Assembly (NCBI GenBank): GCA_012295225.1
Contig: WMKK01000006.1
Span: 248,001-312,000, forward strand
Source of the DNA: Ostreococcus mediterraneus
Taxonomy: Eukaryota > Chlorophyta > Mamiellophyceae > Mamiellales > Bathycoccaceae
DNA: 64,000 nt
Reading direction: 5' to 3'
Positions 8,947 to 17,684 of this stretch are shown here, in pieces. The notes beneath the pieces are model-generated. The model was not told the DNA's origin and made no database searches. It was given only the letters and a program-made list of their open reading frames with translations. Every line of letters begins with the position of its first letter. The first letter of the stretch is position 1. The position numbers and the translations under genes were made by a program.

Positions 8947-9951
8947 ATGTTCACCGCGTCATCATCGACGACGATGACGTTATCGTCCCGATTCACCGCC
9001 ACGCTGCGCATCGCGCCGCACCACCGCGTCGCCGACGCCAAGCCGCGCACCGCCGTCATCGAGTGCGCGCACAAAAAAGGCACGGGCTCCGTCAAGAATG
9101 GCCGCGACGGCAACGCCAAGTACTTGGGGGTGAAGAAATACGGCGAAGAGAAGGTCACCACGGGGTGCATCATCGTGCGCCAGCGCGGGAACAAGGTACG
9201 TGTGATACGCTCGTCGTCGTCGCGCGCGCGTAGAAGGGGGGTGTTGATTAATCGATGCAACGCAAACCCTATCTGACTGAGACGTCGCGTGTTTTCTTTG
9301 TTCATTGCGCGATAGTTCCACGCGGGCGATGGCGTAGGCACGGGTAAGGATTTTACCTTGTTTGCGTTGCGCGAAGGTGAGGTGTTGTTCAAGGTGGGCG
9401 CGAACAAGAAGAAGTTTGTCACCGTCGTGGACGCCGTGGACCGAAGCGGACGCGCGGATGGGTTGCCGACGCGCAAGGATAAGCGTCGCGCGATGTATAC
9501 GCCCCGCGATGATTTGCGTTGGGCCGAAGAGAGTGGTACCGCGGTTGAAGTGAGAACGGTTGAGCCGACGGTGCGTTCAGCGGCGGCGGCGCCGGTGGCG
9601 CCTCCCAAGGCGCCCAAGGCAGCCAAGGCGGCCAAGGTGAAGACGTCTGGCGGGCCGCCGAAGGGTCAGTACCGCCAAGTGAACAAGGTTCGGTACGATA
9701 ACCACGCTTTATTGGCGATGGATGCGATCATGGCGGCCAAGGGCGAGCTCAACCTCGAAGATTGCAAGATGTTGTACATCGACGTGCAAGATGGTGGCCG
9801 CGTCACCGCGACGGAGTGCGACACGCTCGAATTCGTCGCCAACGGTGGCGGCGGCAAGTACGCATACAAGTGCACCGAAGAGGCCAAGGCATATTTGCTC
9901 GAGCGCGCCGCGATGGAGCGCGTCAAGTTTGGCGAAGGTGGTGCGAGATAA
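8947..9951 (+). CDS. Organellar ribosomal protein bL27, copy 2 with C-terminal extension (two exons)
   Basis: The exons are 8947-9195 and 9316-9951; the phase-0 intron has GTACGTG/GATAG ends and CTGAC at 9273. The 294-residue product begins [16 protein letters not shown], a different targeting start from copy 1, then shares the same bL27 core ([38 protein letters not shown]). After the core comes an Ala/Pro/Lys linker ([15 protein letters not shown]) and an extra domain of about 90 residues beginning [20 protein letters not shown] and containing [19 protein letters not shown] do not recognise that domain; its spacing of an acidic loop, D-G-G-R and T-x-x-E suggests a small helical repeat unit. 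Copy 2 is therefore about 130 residues longer than copy 1. Whether both serve the same organelle cannot be told from the sequence. Confidence 0.85.
8994..9202. repeat. 209-bp direct repeat, copy B (within bL27 exon 1)
   Basis: Partner of the block at 7995-8203; identical over the full length by visual comparison. Confidence 0.9.
9196..9315 (+). other. Intron of bL27 copy 2
   Basis: 120 bp, AAG|GTACGTG to CGATAG|TTC, with CTGAC 43 bp before the acceptor. Contains in-frame stops. Confidence 0.8.
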
Positions 9952-10271
9952 AAACCGTCCCGCGTTTAGATGATCGCGTCGAGAGCGTCACTCGACGACA
10001 CACTTTTACACGTATCGGTCGATGCTCGCGCGCATCCACCCATACATATTTTTACGCCACCATCACTCACAAAGTGCCGTAGTATTGTTTCCGTTCCTTT
10101 GTTATTCCAAGCAAAGCGCGAGTCTAAATTTCTCTGCTCCTCAAAAAAAAATACTCGTGTACACGCGAGACACACACAACAACCGCACTTGACGACGCGC
10201 GAGCGAACGCTCGGCGACGCATACGCACGCGCGCACACTTGCACGTCACGCCGCACGTTCACGCACCGTCG
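9952..10271. other. Intergenic, 320 bp
   Basis: Spacer between bL27 copy 2 and FolD. It contains an A-run (A9 near 10143) and CA-rich tracts. A plus-strand open frame here has no codon structure I trust. It probably holds the 3' end of one gene and the promoter of the next; no other signal seen. Confidence 0.5.
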
Positions 10272-11321
10272 ATGATGTCTTCGCACGCCACGGCGTCGCA
10301 CGTGTCCAGCGCCGCGCGCACGGCGGCGCGCTTGCTCACGCGCCAACACCGTCGCGCGAGCGGCGCCGCGGCGTTGCGCGCGCCGTTGTCGACGACGACG
10401 ACGACGCGACAACGCGCGGTGATGACGTCGGCGTCGGCCAAGGTGATCGATGGCAAGTCCATCGCCGCCACGGTGCGCGAAGAGGTGCGCGACAAGGTGG
10501 CGGCGATGAAAGCCAAGACTGGGAAAACGCCCGGACTCGCGGTGGTGCTCGTGGGCGAGCGCAAGGATTCGCAAACGTACGTTCGATCGAAGAAGAAGGC
10601 GTGTGAAGAGGCGGGTATTACGTCGTTCGGGACGGATTTGCCGGAAGATGCGACGGAAGAGGAGGTGTTGGCGGTCGTCGCGGCGTACAACGCCGACCCA
10701 AACGTGCACGGGATTTTAGTGCAGTTGCCGATGCCCAAGCACATTAACGAAGAGCGCGTGTTGGGGGCGATTGATTACGAAAAGGACGTCGATGGATTCC
10801 ACCCGCTGAACATTGGGCGCCTGTCGCAGCGCGGACGCGAACCCTTGTTTGTGCCGTGCACGCCGCGCGGGTGCATCGAGCTCTTGGAGCGCACGGGTAT
10901 TCCCATCTCGGGCAAAGAGGCCGTCGTCGTCGGTCGCTCGAACGTCGTCGGTACGCCCGCGGCGCTTTTGCTCCAACGTCGCGATGCCACGGTGACGATT
11001 GTGCACTCGAGAACGCCGAATCCTGAGGAAATTTGCCGCCGCGCGGACATCGTCATCGCCGCGTGCGGGCAAATGGAAATGGTCAAAGGGTCGTGGCTCA
11101 AGCCCGGATGCGCGGTGATCGACGTCGGTATTAACGCCAAAGACGACCCGTCGAAGAAACTCGGGTACCGTTTGGTGGGTGACGTCGAGTATGAATCCGC
11201 GGCTGAAGTCGCCGGGTACATCACGCCGGTTCCGGGCGGCGTCGGCCCGATGACCATCGCGATTTTGTTACAAAATTGCTTGGAAGGTGCTCAACGTGCG
11301 TACGGGTGCGAAGACTTGTAA
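10272..11321 (+). CDS. FolD: Bifunctional methylenetetrahydrofolate dehydrogenase/cyclohydrolase
   Basis: 349 residues from MMSSHATASHV. The first 60 residues are Ala/Arg/Ser/Thr-rich with no acidic residue, fitting a plastid or mitochondrial transit peptide. The catalytic domain then shows YVRSKKKACEEAGI (the Tyr and Lys of the active site), GILVQLPMPKHI, DVDGFHP, the NADP-binding V-V-G-R-S-N-V-V-G-T-P, TIVHSRT and the family-ending PVPGGVGPMTIAIL. The enzyme interconverts 5,10-methylene-, methenyl- and 10-formyl-tetrahydrofolate in one-carbon metabolism. Length of the mature part (about 285) matches bacterial and organellar FolD. An in-frame region upstream (to 10239) lacks an ATG. Confidence 0.95.
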   Translation: MMSSHATASHVSSAARTAARLLTRQHRRASGAAALRAPLSTTTTTRQRAVMTSASAKVIDGKSIAATVREEVRDKVAAMKAKTGKTPGLAVVLVGERKDSQTYVRSKKKACEEAGITSFGTDLPEDATEEEVLAVVAAYNADPNVHGILVQLPMPKHINEERVLGAIDYEKDVDGFHPLNIGRLSQRGREPLFVPCTPRGCIELLERTGIPISGKEAVVVGRSNVVGTPAALLLQRRDATVTIVHSRTPNPEEICRRADIVIAACGQMEMVKGSWLKPGCAVIDVGINAKDDPSKKLGYRLVGDVEYESAAEVAGYITPVPGGVGPMTIAILLQNCLEGAQRAYGCEDL

Positions 11322-11552
11322 GTTGGGCATTGTTCGGTGACGCGCGTCGGATGTGACGTTACGTGGTGTGCACAGAGGGACACACATTTGGTCGCGCACA
11401 AGACGCGAACCGAAAAACTCTCGAGCGCGGCGCTCAAGGCTCGAATACCGCTCGCGTGCGCTCGGAAAGTTGTCGATGGTATCGCGTATGTTCGGAAAAC
11501 GTGTAAATTATAATACTAATTCACTACGTGGATACTGCCATGCAAAAAAACC

Positions 11553-11739
11553 TGCGCATGACCGGGATCGAACCGGCGACCTTCGGATCGCTCCAGAATT
11601 CACTGGGGAAGCATCATGTCACTTGGTATGAATCGTCGTGTATTCGTGTATACGTCACAATATGTCAACCAATGAAGGTCATCGTGAGTGTACGTGTAAG
11701 ATATGAGACCGACGCTCTAACCGACTGAGCCACACGCGC
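11553..11739 (-). tRNA. tRNA-Met (CAU), elongator type, with 113-nt intron
   Basis: Read on the minus strand, the 5' half (11739-11702) gives acceptor GCGCGTG, D-arm GCTC...GAGC, anticodon stem TCGGT and CTCATA with anticodon CAT at 11705-11703. The 3' half (11588-11553) gives A, TCCGA, AGGTC, T-arm GCCGG-TTCGATC-CCGGT, acceptor CATGCGC and discriminator A. All stems pair; the U31-U39 mismatch also occurs in plant elongator tRNA-Met. The intron 11701-11589 sits after base 37, the canonical place. Seven T on the sense strand follow directly (11550-11544), a Pol III terminator. Mature length is 74 nt without CCA. Confidence 0.9.
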
Positions 11740-11955
11740 TCGTGTAAACACCTACTTAAGTATGGGCGCCAAAGCACCCACACCGTGATATGCGATGTCG
11801 TACGACCAACCATCACGGGATTCCGCGACAAGTGTTGGGTGGGTAAAGTTATGGGTATAATAAATGTCGTTCGTCGTGGCGGCGGCGGCGACCGAACGAC
11901 CACATCGCCACGGCCACGACGCCATTGACGCCTCGACCGGGCTTTCGACGTCGCG

Positions 11956-13287
11956 ATGAACTACACCCAACGCGCATCGCTCGCGAGCGCCGGCGCGGTC
12001 CGCGCCCTTCGAACGCCCAGCGCGCGCCGCACGACGACGCCGCGACGCGCGGTGCGGCCGCGCGTCAAGCTCAACGATGAGCCGAAATTCGTGCGCGATA
12101 CGCGCGATGAGGCGCGCGCGGGACAGCCCGCGGACGTGGGCGAACGCGATCATGAACTCGAGGCGTTTCGCGACGCCCTCACCGCGGGTTCGCCCGGTGA
12201 TTCGCCCATGACGCAGACGCTGAATAAGGAGTTTGGGGTGGCGGGATTTATTCGCGTGCGCGACGGACGCGGGGACGCGACCAAGGTGACGCTGACGCAT
12301 CCATCGGGGGCGTACGCCGAGGTGTACTTGAAGGGGGCGAATATCGTGTCGTGGACGTTGGCGTCGGGTGGAGAGGTGTTTTACGTCGAAGAGGGTGCGA
12401 GTTTTAAAAAGCACGCGCCGTTGGATGGCGGGAACCCTATTTGTTTTCCGCAGTTTGGCCGAGGCGGCGAACGACCTGGTTCGGTGCACAAGGCGTATCC
12501 GAAGATGCCAGCGGATGGGATTGCGTCGCAGATGGAGTGGCGTTTGTCGGAGAGCGGGAAGTACGTGGCGGACGATGGCACGTCGTGTCCATTTGTTGTG
12601 CTCGAGACGACGGATGACGACGCGTCGCGCGCCGTGTTCCCACACGCCTTTAAGCTTTCGATGGAGATTTCTCTCGAATATACGTCGTTGAAGATTAAAA
12701 CCACGGTGTACAACACCGGACCGAATATGTTTGAGTATGCTTTAGGATATAAGGCACACGTTGCGGTGACGGACACGAAGGAAGGGGATGTGTACTACGT
12801 CGGCTTGAACGACTGCGTGGTGCTCGATAACGAGGCGCATCCGACGAAACCGCGCGTTCGGTTCACGGCTGATTTGGATCCACTCGAAGAGCGATGCTTT
12901 CAGTTGCAAGGTAAGACGGATAAAGTGTACTTGAACACGGAAGACCTAGGCACGGGCGTCGAAGTCGGCACCGGATGCACATTGTACGCGCAAAACGTGT
13001 CGGGCGAAGACGGATGCGTCGACCGGGCGGTGTTCTCTCCTTGGGACTCCTCCCCGAACACGTACCGTTGGTACGCGGGATTAGGCATAGGGAACTTTGG
13101 TAAGCTTAGAATCGCCAAGCCGGACTCTCGGGCGTCGACGGAAATTCGATACCACGTCGTAGACACGACGCCGAGCATTCGCATTCGCGAAGACGCCGCC
13201 GCCTACTTGAAGGTTTCTGCGTTGAACTCGTTGGCGCGACCAAAGTTTGACTTGAGTGGGTCGGAATTGCCGACGGATTTGCAGTAG
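11956..13287 (+). CDS. Glucose-6-phosphate 1-epimerase-like (aldose epimerase family)
   Basis: 443 residues. Residues 1-45 are basic and rich in Ala, Thr and Arg, consistent with plastid targeting. The beta-sandwich domain of the aldose 1-epimerase superfamily begins near residue 95 (KVTLTHPSGAYAEVYLKGAN). It carries the hexose-6-phosphate mutarotase hallmark GGNPICFPQFGRGGE near residue 160, then EYTSLKIKTTVYNTGPNMFE, FTADLDPLEERCF and FSPWDSSPNTYRWYAGLG. It is thought to interconvert the alpha and beta anomers of glucose 6-phosphate. The C-terminal 50 residues (ending ELPTDLQ) go beyond the usual fold. It is about 130 residues longer than bacterial YeaD, mostly at the N-terminus. Confidence 0.85.
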   Translation: MNYTQRASLASAGAVRALRTPSARRTTTPRRAVRPRVKLNDEPKFVRDTRDEARAGQPADVGERDHELEAFRDALTAGSPGDSPMTQTLNKEFGVAGFIRVRDGRGDATKVTLTHPSGAYAEVYLKGANIVSWTLASGGEVFYVEEGASFKKHAPLDGGNPICFPQFGRGGERPGSVHKAYPKMPADGIASQMEWRLSESGKYVADDGTSCPFVVLETTDDDASRAVFPHAFKLSMEISLEYTSLKIKTTVYNTGPNMFEYALGYKAHVAVTDTKEGDVYYVGLNDCVVLDNEAHPTKPRVRFTADLDPLEERCFQLQGKTDKVYLNTEDLGTGVEVGTGCTLYAQNVSGEDGCVDRAVFSPWDSSPNTYRWYAGLGIGNFGKLRIAKPDSRASTEIRYHVVDTTPSIRIREDAAAYLKVSALNSLARPKFDLSGSELPTDLQ

Positions 13288-13446
13288 TGTGTGCGAGCGT
13301 GCGGGCGTGCGAGCGTGCGCGTTTCTATGTGTTTGTGTGTAGTTTTATTACTAGAGAACGACGAGAAGTTTTATGTGTTATTAACATCCTCCTCATCATC
13401 ATCCTCGCCGTCGCCCTATTCGCACTCTATAATAGTAGATCTATCT

Positions 13447-14238
13447 TTACTTGTCACCCTCATTCTTCGATGCCGCCGCCTTGGCCGCAGCCGCGTCGCC
13501 CGCGTATTCTCCAGGCGGCGCCAAGTCGGGCCAGTCCCCGCGACACCCGAATCGCACGTATAAATTCTTCTTCCCACACAATTGATCATCCGAATCCACG
13601 AGCTGTTTAATCCCACTCAACACTTGTGCCGCTACGACGTTGCCGTCAAAATCGCTATAATCCTTCACGACGACTCTGATTTCGCTCAGCTCGTACGCGT
13701 CCCGTTGAGGCGCCGAAACATCCGCGCCTTCGATATCCACCCACACCGTCATCGACCCAAATAACCACGCCCAGCAATCTCCTCGCGCCGTCGCGCCTCG
13801 CCCACCCCCACACGTCGCCACGCACAGGCGCAGAAACGTCGAGAGCTGCTCGTGCGCGCTGTTTTCAATCACCAACCGCGCGGCGTCGGCGTCTAAACCC
13901 GCGGCGCCGTCGCCCTCATCCGCCTCCACCGCCCCCACGGCTTCGCTACTCGCGATGAGCGCGGGCACGGACACTGGCGAATACTGCAACTGTGTCGCGA
14001 GCGCCCGCGCGACGGCGTCGTTCGCGCGTTCGTCGTCACCGACGACGACGACGGATATACCCTTGAGCGCGTTGGCGACGCTTTCGCCCAAACCAACCTC
14101 CGTCGCGAACGCTACGACGCCGCGGGCGCGCCGCGGGCGCGCCGTTGTGGATGGCCGCGCGCGTCGCGTCGATGCGCTCGCATCGCGCGCGTGGCGCGCG
14201 GCGACGACGCGCGCGCGCGGCGTCGTGAGAGATGTCAT
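13447..14238 (-). CDS. Shikimate-kinase-like protein, probably inactive, plastid
   Basis: 263 residues with an Arg/Ala/Ser/Thr-rich transit peptide (residues 1-45) ending near GVVAFATEVGLGES. The core starts LKGISVVVVGDDERANDAVA, where a P-loop should be (G-x-x-x-x-G-K-S/T), but the Gly-Lys-Ser/Thr is gone. LRLCVATCGGG and SMTVWVDIEG correspond to the 'V-x-x-G-G-G / I-W-L-D' part of shikimate kinases and their plant relatives SKL1/SKL2, which are known to lack kinase activity. Asp- and Ala-rich C-terminal tail. The call rests on order of motifs and plastid targeting; overall similarity is low, so an unrelated degenerate P-loop protein is possible. Confidence 0.45.
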   Translation of the reverse strand: MTSLTTPRARVVAARHARDASASTRRARPSTTARPRRARGVVAFATEVGLGESVANALKGISVVVVGDDERANDAVARALATQLQYSPVSVPALIASSEAVGAVEADEGDGAAGLDADAARLVIENSAHEQLSTFLRLCVATCGGGRGATARGDCWAWLFGSMTVWVDIEGADVSAPQRDAYELSEIRVVVKDYSDFDGNVVAAQVLSGIKQLVDSDDQLCGKKNLYVRFGCRGDWPDLAPPGEYAGDAAAAKAAASKNEGDK

Positions 14239-14291
14239 GCTCGAGCGGCCGCGCGGCGCGCTGTGTGGGTCGAGCGAAAGTCAATCCACAT

Positions 14292-16706
14292 TCATTCCTG
14301 CGTGAGGCGCGTGATTTCCGCGCGCGTGGCGCGAACGCGCGCGCGGAGTGAATTTTCTCGAGCGCGTGCGTCGCAGAGGATGGCGAGCTTGCGCGACATT
14401 TTTTCTTCATGAAGGCGCGCGTTGCGTTGAAGCCGTTCGGCTCGAGCCGCCGTCTCGCTCGCGGCGACGGCGGCTTCACGAATTCGACCTCGACGACGTG
14501 CGGTGGTGCCTTCACCGCCGGTGTGGAACATGAATTGCTGCAAACGTTTGCTCACGCGTAAGAGCGCGACTTCGGTGGTGCGTGCGGTGATGTCTTGAGA
14601 TTGTAAATCGAGCGTTTGGATGTCCCATTTCGCGCGCTCGATGTCGTCTCTCGTCGCCGCGTTGGCGCTTTCGGCAGTCAATTTCGCCGCGTATGCCGCA
14701 CACAGCGACGCGTTGAGGGCGTCTATTTTCGATTTTGACGTGAGCACGACATCACCACGTTCGAGCGCTCGAACTGCGTCGCGCGAGTGAATCTCCACGT
14801 AGCCGCGCGTCGTGGACATTGGGCATTCGACGTCAAACGCTCTCGCCCGTCTCGCGCGCCGCGCCTCAATCGCCGCCGCGTCCCGCGCGATCGCTCGCTC
14901 ACGCGCATCGCTTACGTCTCTCTCAAGCTCGTGCATGCGCGCAACCGTCGCATCGTACGCCGTCTGTGCGTCGCGAAGATCCCGTTCGAGTGCCGCGCGC
15001 TTGGCTCGAGCCGACACCAATTTGTCCCACCACCAATCGTCCAATCCTTGCGGGAACACCGCCGACCGCGTCGCCATCGTCGTCGTCAATGTCGAATCAT
15101 GGTTTACGTGTTTAGAAATCCCACTTTGCGTCTCGTACAGACTCAACAACGCATCGAAATGCACGCGAGACGCTGGATTGTCTTGCACGTCTCGCCGAAA
15201 CGCTCGCCGAGCCGTTTTCACCGCGCGCCTCGCGGCCTCCAGCGCTCGAGCGCTCGCATCCACGCGTGATGCGTGTGTGTCGACTTTCGCGCTTTTTTCA
15301 TGTACTTCATCGTTGTTATTTTCTTCAGTGCCGCCATCCCGCGCGTCGTTATGGGCATTGAAATCTCCGGCGAGGACGCGGTCGTGGAGCCGAGCCGCGA
15401 GCCGAGCGCGCCAGACGTCGCATTGTAAAATGTCAAACTCAACCTTCTGTCGCGCATCTCGTAATCCACGCACACGCAAATCAAATGTGGTGGTCAGTTC
15501 GCTAGCGTCTTGAATTAAACGTCGAATCTCGGTGCGCACAGCGACGCGGCGGGCTTCGCGAGCGTCGCTTTTGGCTTTAGCCGCGGCGCTGAATTCAGCG
15601 CTGACGCCATCCGCTTCAGAGTTTTCTTCCTCTTCTCTCGCGCTGGGTCCGTCATTTTCATCGACGTTCGCGTCGATGCCGTCTTCAAACAAGCTCATCG
15701 TTTGCCGTCGGTCGCACGCTTCGGGGTCGATATCGCCGGAATCATCCACGACGTCGTCGCCCATCATCGCTCGAAGCGTCGCCAGCGAATCCTCAGCTTT
15801 GGCTCCGAGCGACGTCGACGTCGACGTCATTGCCGCTGAAGCTATGCCTGCAATATCAACGCATCCATGTAAATCGAGACATTGATCTAAATGAAACTCA
15901 TCGTCGTCGCCACCGTTATTGCAGTCGTCTTGTAACGTCTCGCGCACGGCGGCTGAATGCCACCACTCCGCGAGCGCGTCTCTTGACTCATCATTCATCG
16001 ACGACGCGTGCGATGATTCGGCGGCGTAGTCATCATCACGCGACATTAACGCTTGTGCCGCGCGCACGCGTCTATCGATGGAACGCAAACGATCAATGAT
16101 TTCAATCTTTTGAGCCGCCGCGGAGGCGTGTTCGGCGTTGAACGCACTTTTAGCCGAGTTCGACGCCTCGCGTAATAACGCGCACTGCGTCATCACACGT
16201 CGCGGGTAAATTAATTCGTGGCATGCATAGAGTAGTGATGATGCCGACGGTAACGATGTGTGCTCCCGCGTGACGTCCTCATCGCGCGCCGTAGACGTGG
16301 TAGCCGCGGCTGCGCGTTCGGCGACCCCGAGCTCGACCCGGCGCAAGACTCGCGTCTTCATCGTCTGTTTCGACATATCTGCGCGCATCACGTTCGATGG
16401 AAGATTCCAAACAGTGCACGCATTCGAGTCGCCGTCGAACTCTCGAATGGCGCGCGCGAATGTTTGCACGCCGGATGCGAGCGAGCGCACGGCGTCCGCG
16501 TTTGATGCGCGCCGCGCCTCCAGCGCCTCGCGCGCGTCTCGAATGATACACGACGCGTACGCGTCGTAAAGCAATTCAATCGCCGCCGTCGCGCATGCAT
16601 CGATGACAACATCGACGCCGTGCGCGCGCGCACGCACCGACACGTCGCGCACGTCATCGCGAAGGTTGGCAAGTCTTTCTCTCAGCGCCGTCGCGTGACC
16701 GTTCAT
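14292..16706 (-). CDS. Large coiled-coil protein, unrecognised
   Basis: 804 residues from the only plausible ATG at 16706 (MNGHATALRERL); the frame is open further upstream without an ATG. Residues 1-60 and 470-804 are long heptad-type helices rich in Ala, Arg, Glu and Asp; the end is RVRATRAEITRLTQE. The middle (about 300-450) is acidic and low in structure, with DDDEFHLDQCLDLHGCVD and Asp/Glu runs. WWWDKLVSARAKRAALE near residue 590 is a distinctive aromatic cluster preceding the C-terminal coiled coil. The organisation (helical N-terminus, acidic linker, C-terminal coil) is compatible with a cytoskeletal or augmin-like subunit, but I cannot assign a family. Confidence 0.75.
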   Translation of the reverse strand: MNGHATALRERLANLRDDVRDVSVRARAHGVDVVIDACATAAIELLYDAYASCIIRDAREALEARRASNADAVRSLASGVQTFARAIREFDGDSNACTVWNLPSNVMRADMSKQTMKTRVLRRVELGVAERAAAATTSTARDEDVTREHTSLPSASSLLYACHELIYPRRVMTQCALLREASNSAKSAFNAEHASAAAQKIEIIDRLRSIDRRVRAAQALMSRDDDYAAESSHASSMNDESRDALAEWWHSAAVRETLQDDCNNGGDDDEFHLDQCLDLHGCVDIAGIASAAMTSTSTSLGAKAEDSLATLRAMMGDDVVDDSGDIDPEACDRRQTMSLFEDGIDANVDENDGPSAREEEENSEADGVSAEFSAAAKAKSDAREARRVAVRTEIRRLIQDASELTTTFDLRVRGLRDARQKVEFDILQCDVWRARLAARLHDRVLAGDFNAHNDARDGGTEENNNDEVHEKSAKVDTHASRVDASARALEAARRAVKTARRAFRRDVQDNPASRVHFDALLSLYETQSGISKHVNHDSTLTTTMATRSAVFPQGLDDWWWDKLVSARAKRAALERDLRDAQTAYDATVARMHELERDVSDARERAIARDAAAIEARRARRARAFDVECPMSTTRGYVEIHSRDAVRALERGDVVLTSKSKIDALNASLCAAYAAKLTAESANAATRDDIERAKWDIQTLDLQSQDITARTTEVALLRVSKRLQQFMFHTGGEGTTARRRGRIREAAVAASETAARAERLQRNARLHEEKMSRKLAILCDARARENSLRARVRATRAEITRLTQE

Positions 16707-17006
16707 CTTCTTTCGCGACGCGGGGTGGAGCGACGGAAACGGCGCGTCCGCGACGCGAAATATGGAGCAACGTGTGCGAGTGTACGCGCGACGACGCGCG
16801 CTGATACGTGGTGCGCTCGCTGCACGCGCCGCCGTCGCCGTCGACGCCGAGAAAGCCGCACTTTGAAGGAACAATCTAAATTTATCTCTCTTATGAACGT
16901 CACCACGTGACCGACGAAAGCTATACACCGCGAGCGACTACGAATAATTGACTAGCGTCTACAAATCCTACCACACACACACGTACGACCGTGCGTGAGC
17001 TCCAAA

Positions 17007-17608
17007 TCACATCATCCCGCTCCCGAACGGGTCATTCGGCCTCGATGACGTCCCCGTCGCGCCATCTTCCTCGCGCTGAATCTTTTCTCGCCTCTCTAAA
17101 AACTTCCCCACCGCCTGGTCCAACGCGTCCCTGCCCGTGAGCAGCAACCGATTGACCATTTCAGGATCTCGCTCGAGTCGCCCAGCGTCGAATTCCTTGC
17201 GCGCGCTCTCGCGAATGACGTCGCGCCAGAGCCGGCCGCGTTCGTCGCGCCAGACGAAGAACACCGACGCTCGGATCACCGCGCGGTATAAACTCAACGC
17301 TTCGGATCTCGTCGTGAGCAACGCGCGGCGCACGTGCGCTTCGTCAGCTTTTTGGTACGTGGCTTTAGTTTTATCCTGTCGATTCACGCCACGCGCGCGC
17401 GGTTAGTCGTAGGCGTCGGCGGAGGTGTCGTCGTCGACATTCATGGAGCGAGACGCACCAAGTTTGCTTCGATGATTTCGATCGCACGCGAGCCTTCGGG
17501 GTCGTCTTCGTTGATGTATGACGTGGATGTGGATGATATGTGACGCGTCGCGGCGCGCGGTGCGCGCGCGTGGCGATGTAGATGCCGCGCGAGGGATGGT
17601 AAAGTCAT
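17007..17608 (-). CDS. LYR-motif mitochondrial protein (two exons)
   Basis: The minus-strand exons are 17608-17459 and 17375-17007. Exon 2 encodes the LYR (complex1_LYR) domain: SEALSLYRAVIRASVFF, then WRDVIRESARKEF and LLTGRDALDQAV. It has no ATG of its own. Fifty codons upstream start at an ATG at 17608 (MTLPSLARHLHRHARAPRAA), a good mitochondrial presequence. They reach a GTGCGT donor; the intron holds CTAAC and ends in CAG immediately before GATAAAACT, preserving frame. The joined product has 172 residues. LYR proteins bind acyl carrier protein and act in Fe-S or respiratory-complex assembly. The LYR call is firm; the exon join is inference. Confidence 0.7.
17376..17458 (-). other. Intron of the LYR gene
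   Basis: 83 bp on the minus strand, TTG|GTGCGT ... CGACAG|GAT, with GACTAAC branch motif about 33 bp before the acceptor. Phase 0. Confidence 0.55.
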
Positions 17609-17684
17609 GGCACGCGCGCGGCACGCAGTGACGTCTGGACTTTGGATGGATGTGACAATGAATCTGGAATGTATTTTACTACAT

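Noticed and set aside
9970-10275. 101-codon plus-strand frame between bL27 copy 2 and FolD
   Set aside because: Low-complexity, His/Arg/Thr-rich, no domain, spans A-runs typical of an untranslated spacer.
11353-11728. Plus-strand frames containing R-D-R-T-G-D-L and T-G-I-E-P-A-T-F-G-S
   Set aside because: These are the well-known false peptides produced by translating a tRNA gene antisense; the real feature is the minus-strand tRNA-Met.
11553-11739. Permuted tRNA
   Set aside because: The 5' half precedes the 3' half in the normal order on the minus strand; it is an intron-containing tRNA, not a permuted one.
17403-17624. 73-codon minus-strand frame ending in N-V-D-D-D-T-S-A-D-A-Y-D
   Set aside because: It overlaps the proposed LYR exon 1 in another frame; its stop codon is part of the CTAAC branch-point motif of the inferred intron.
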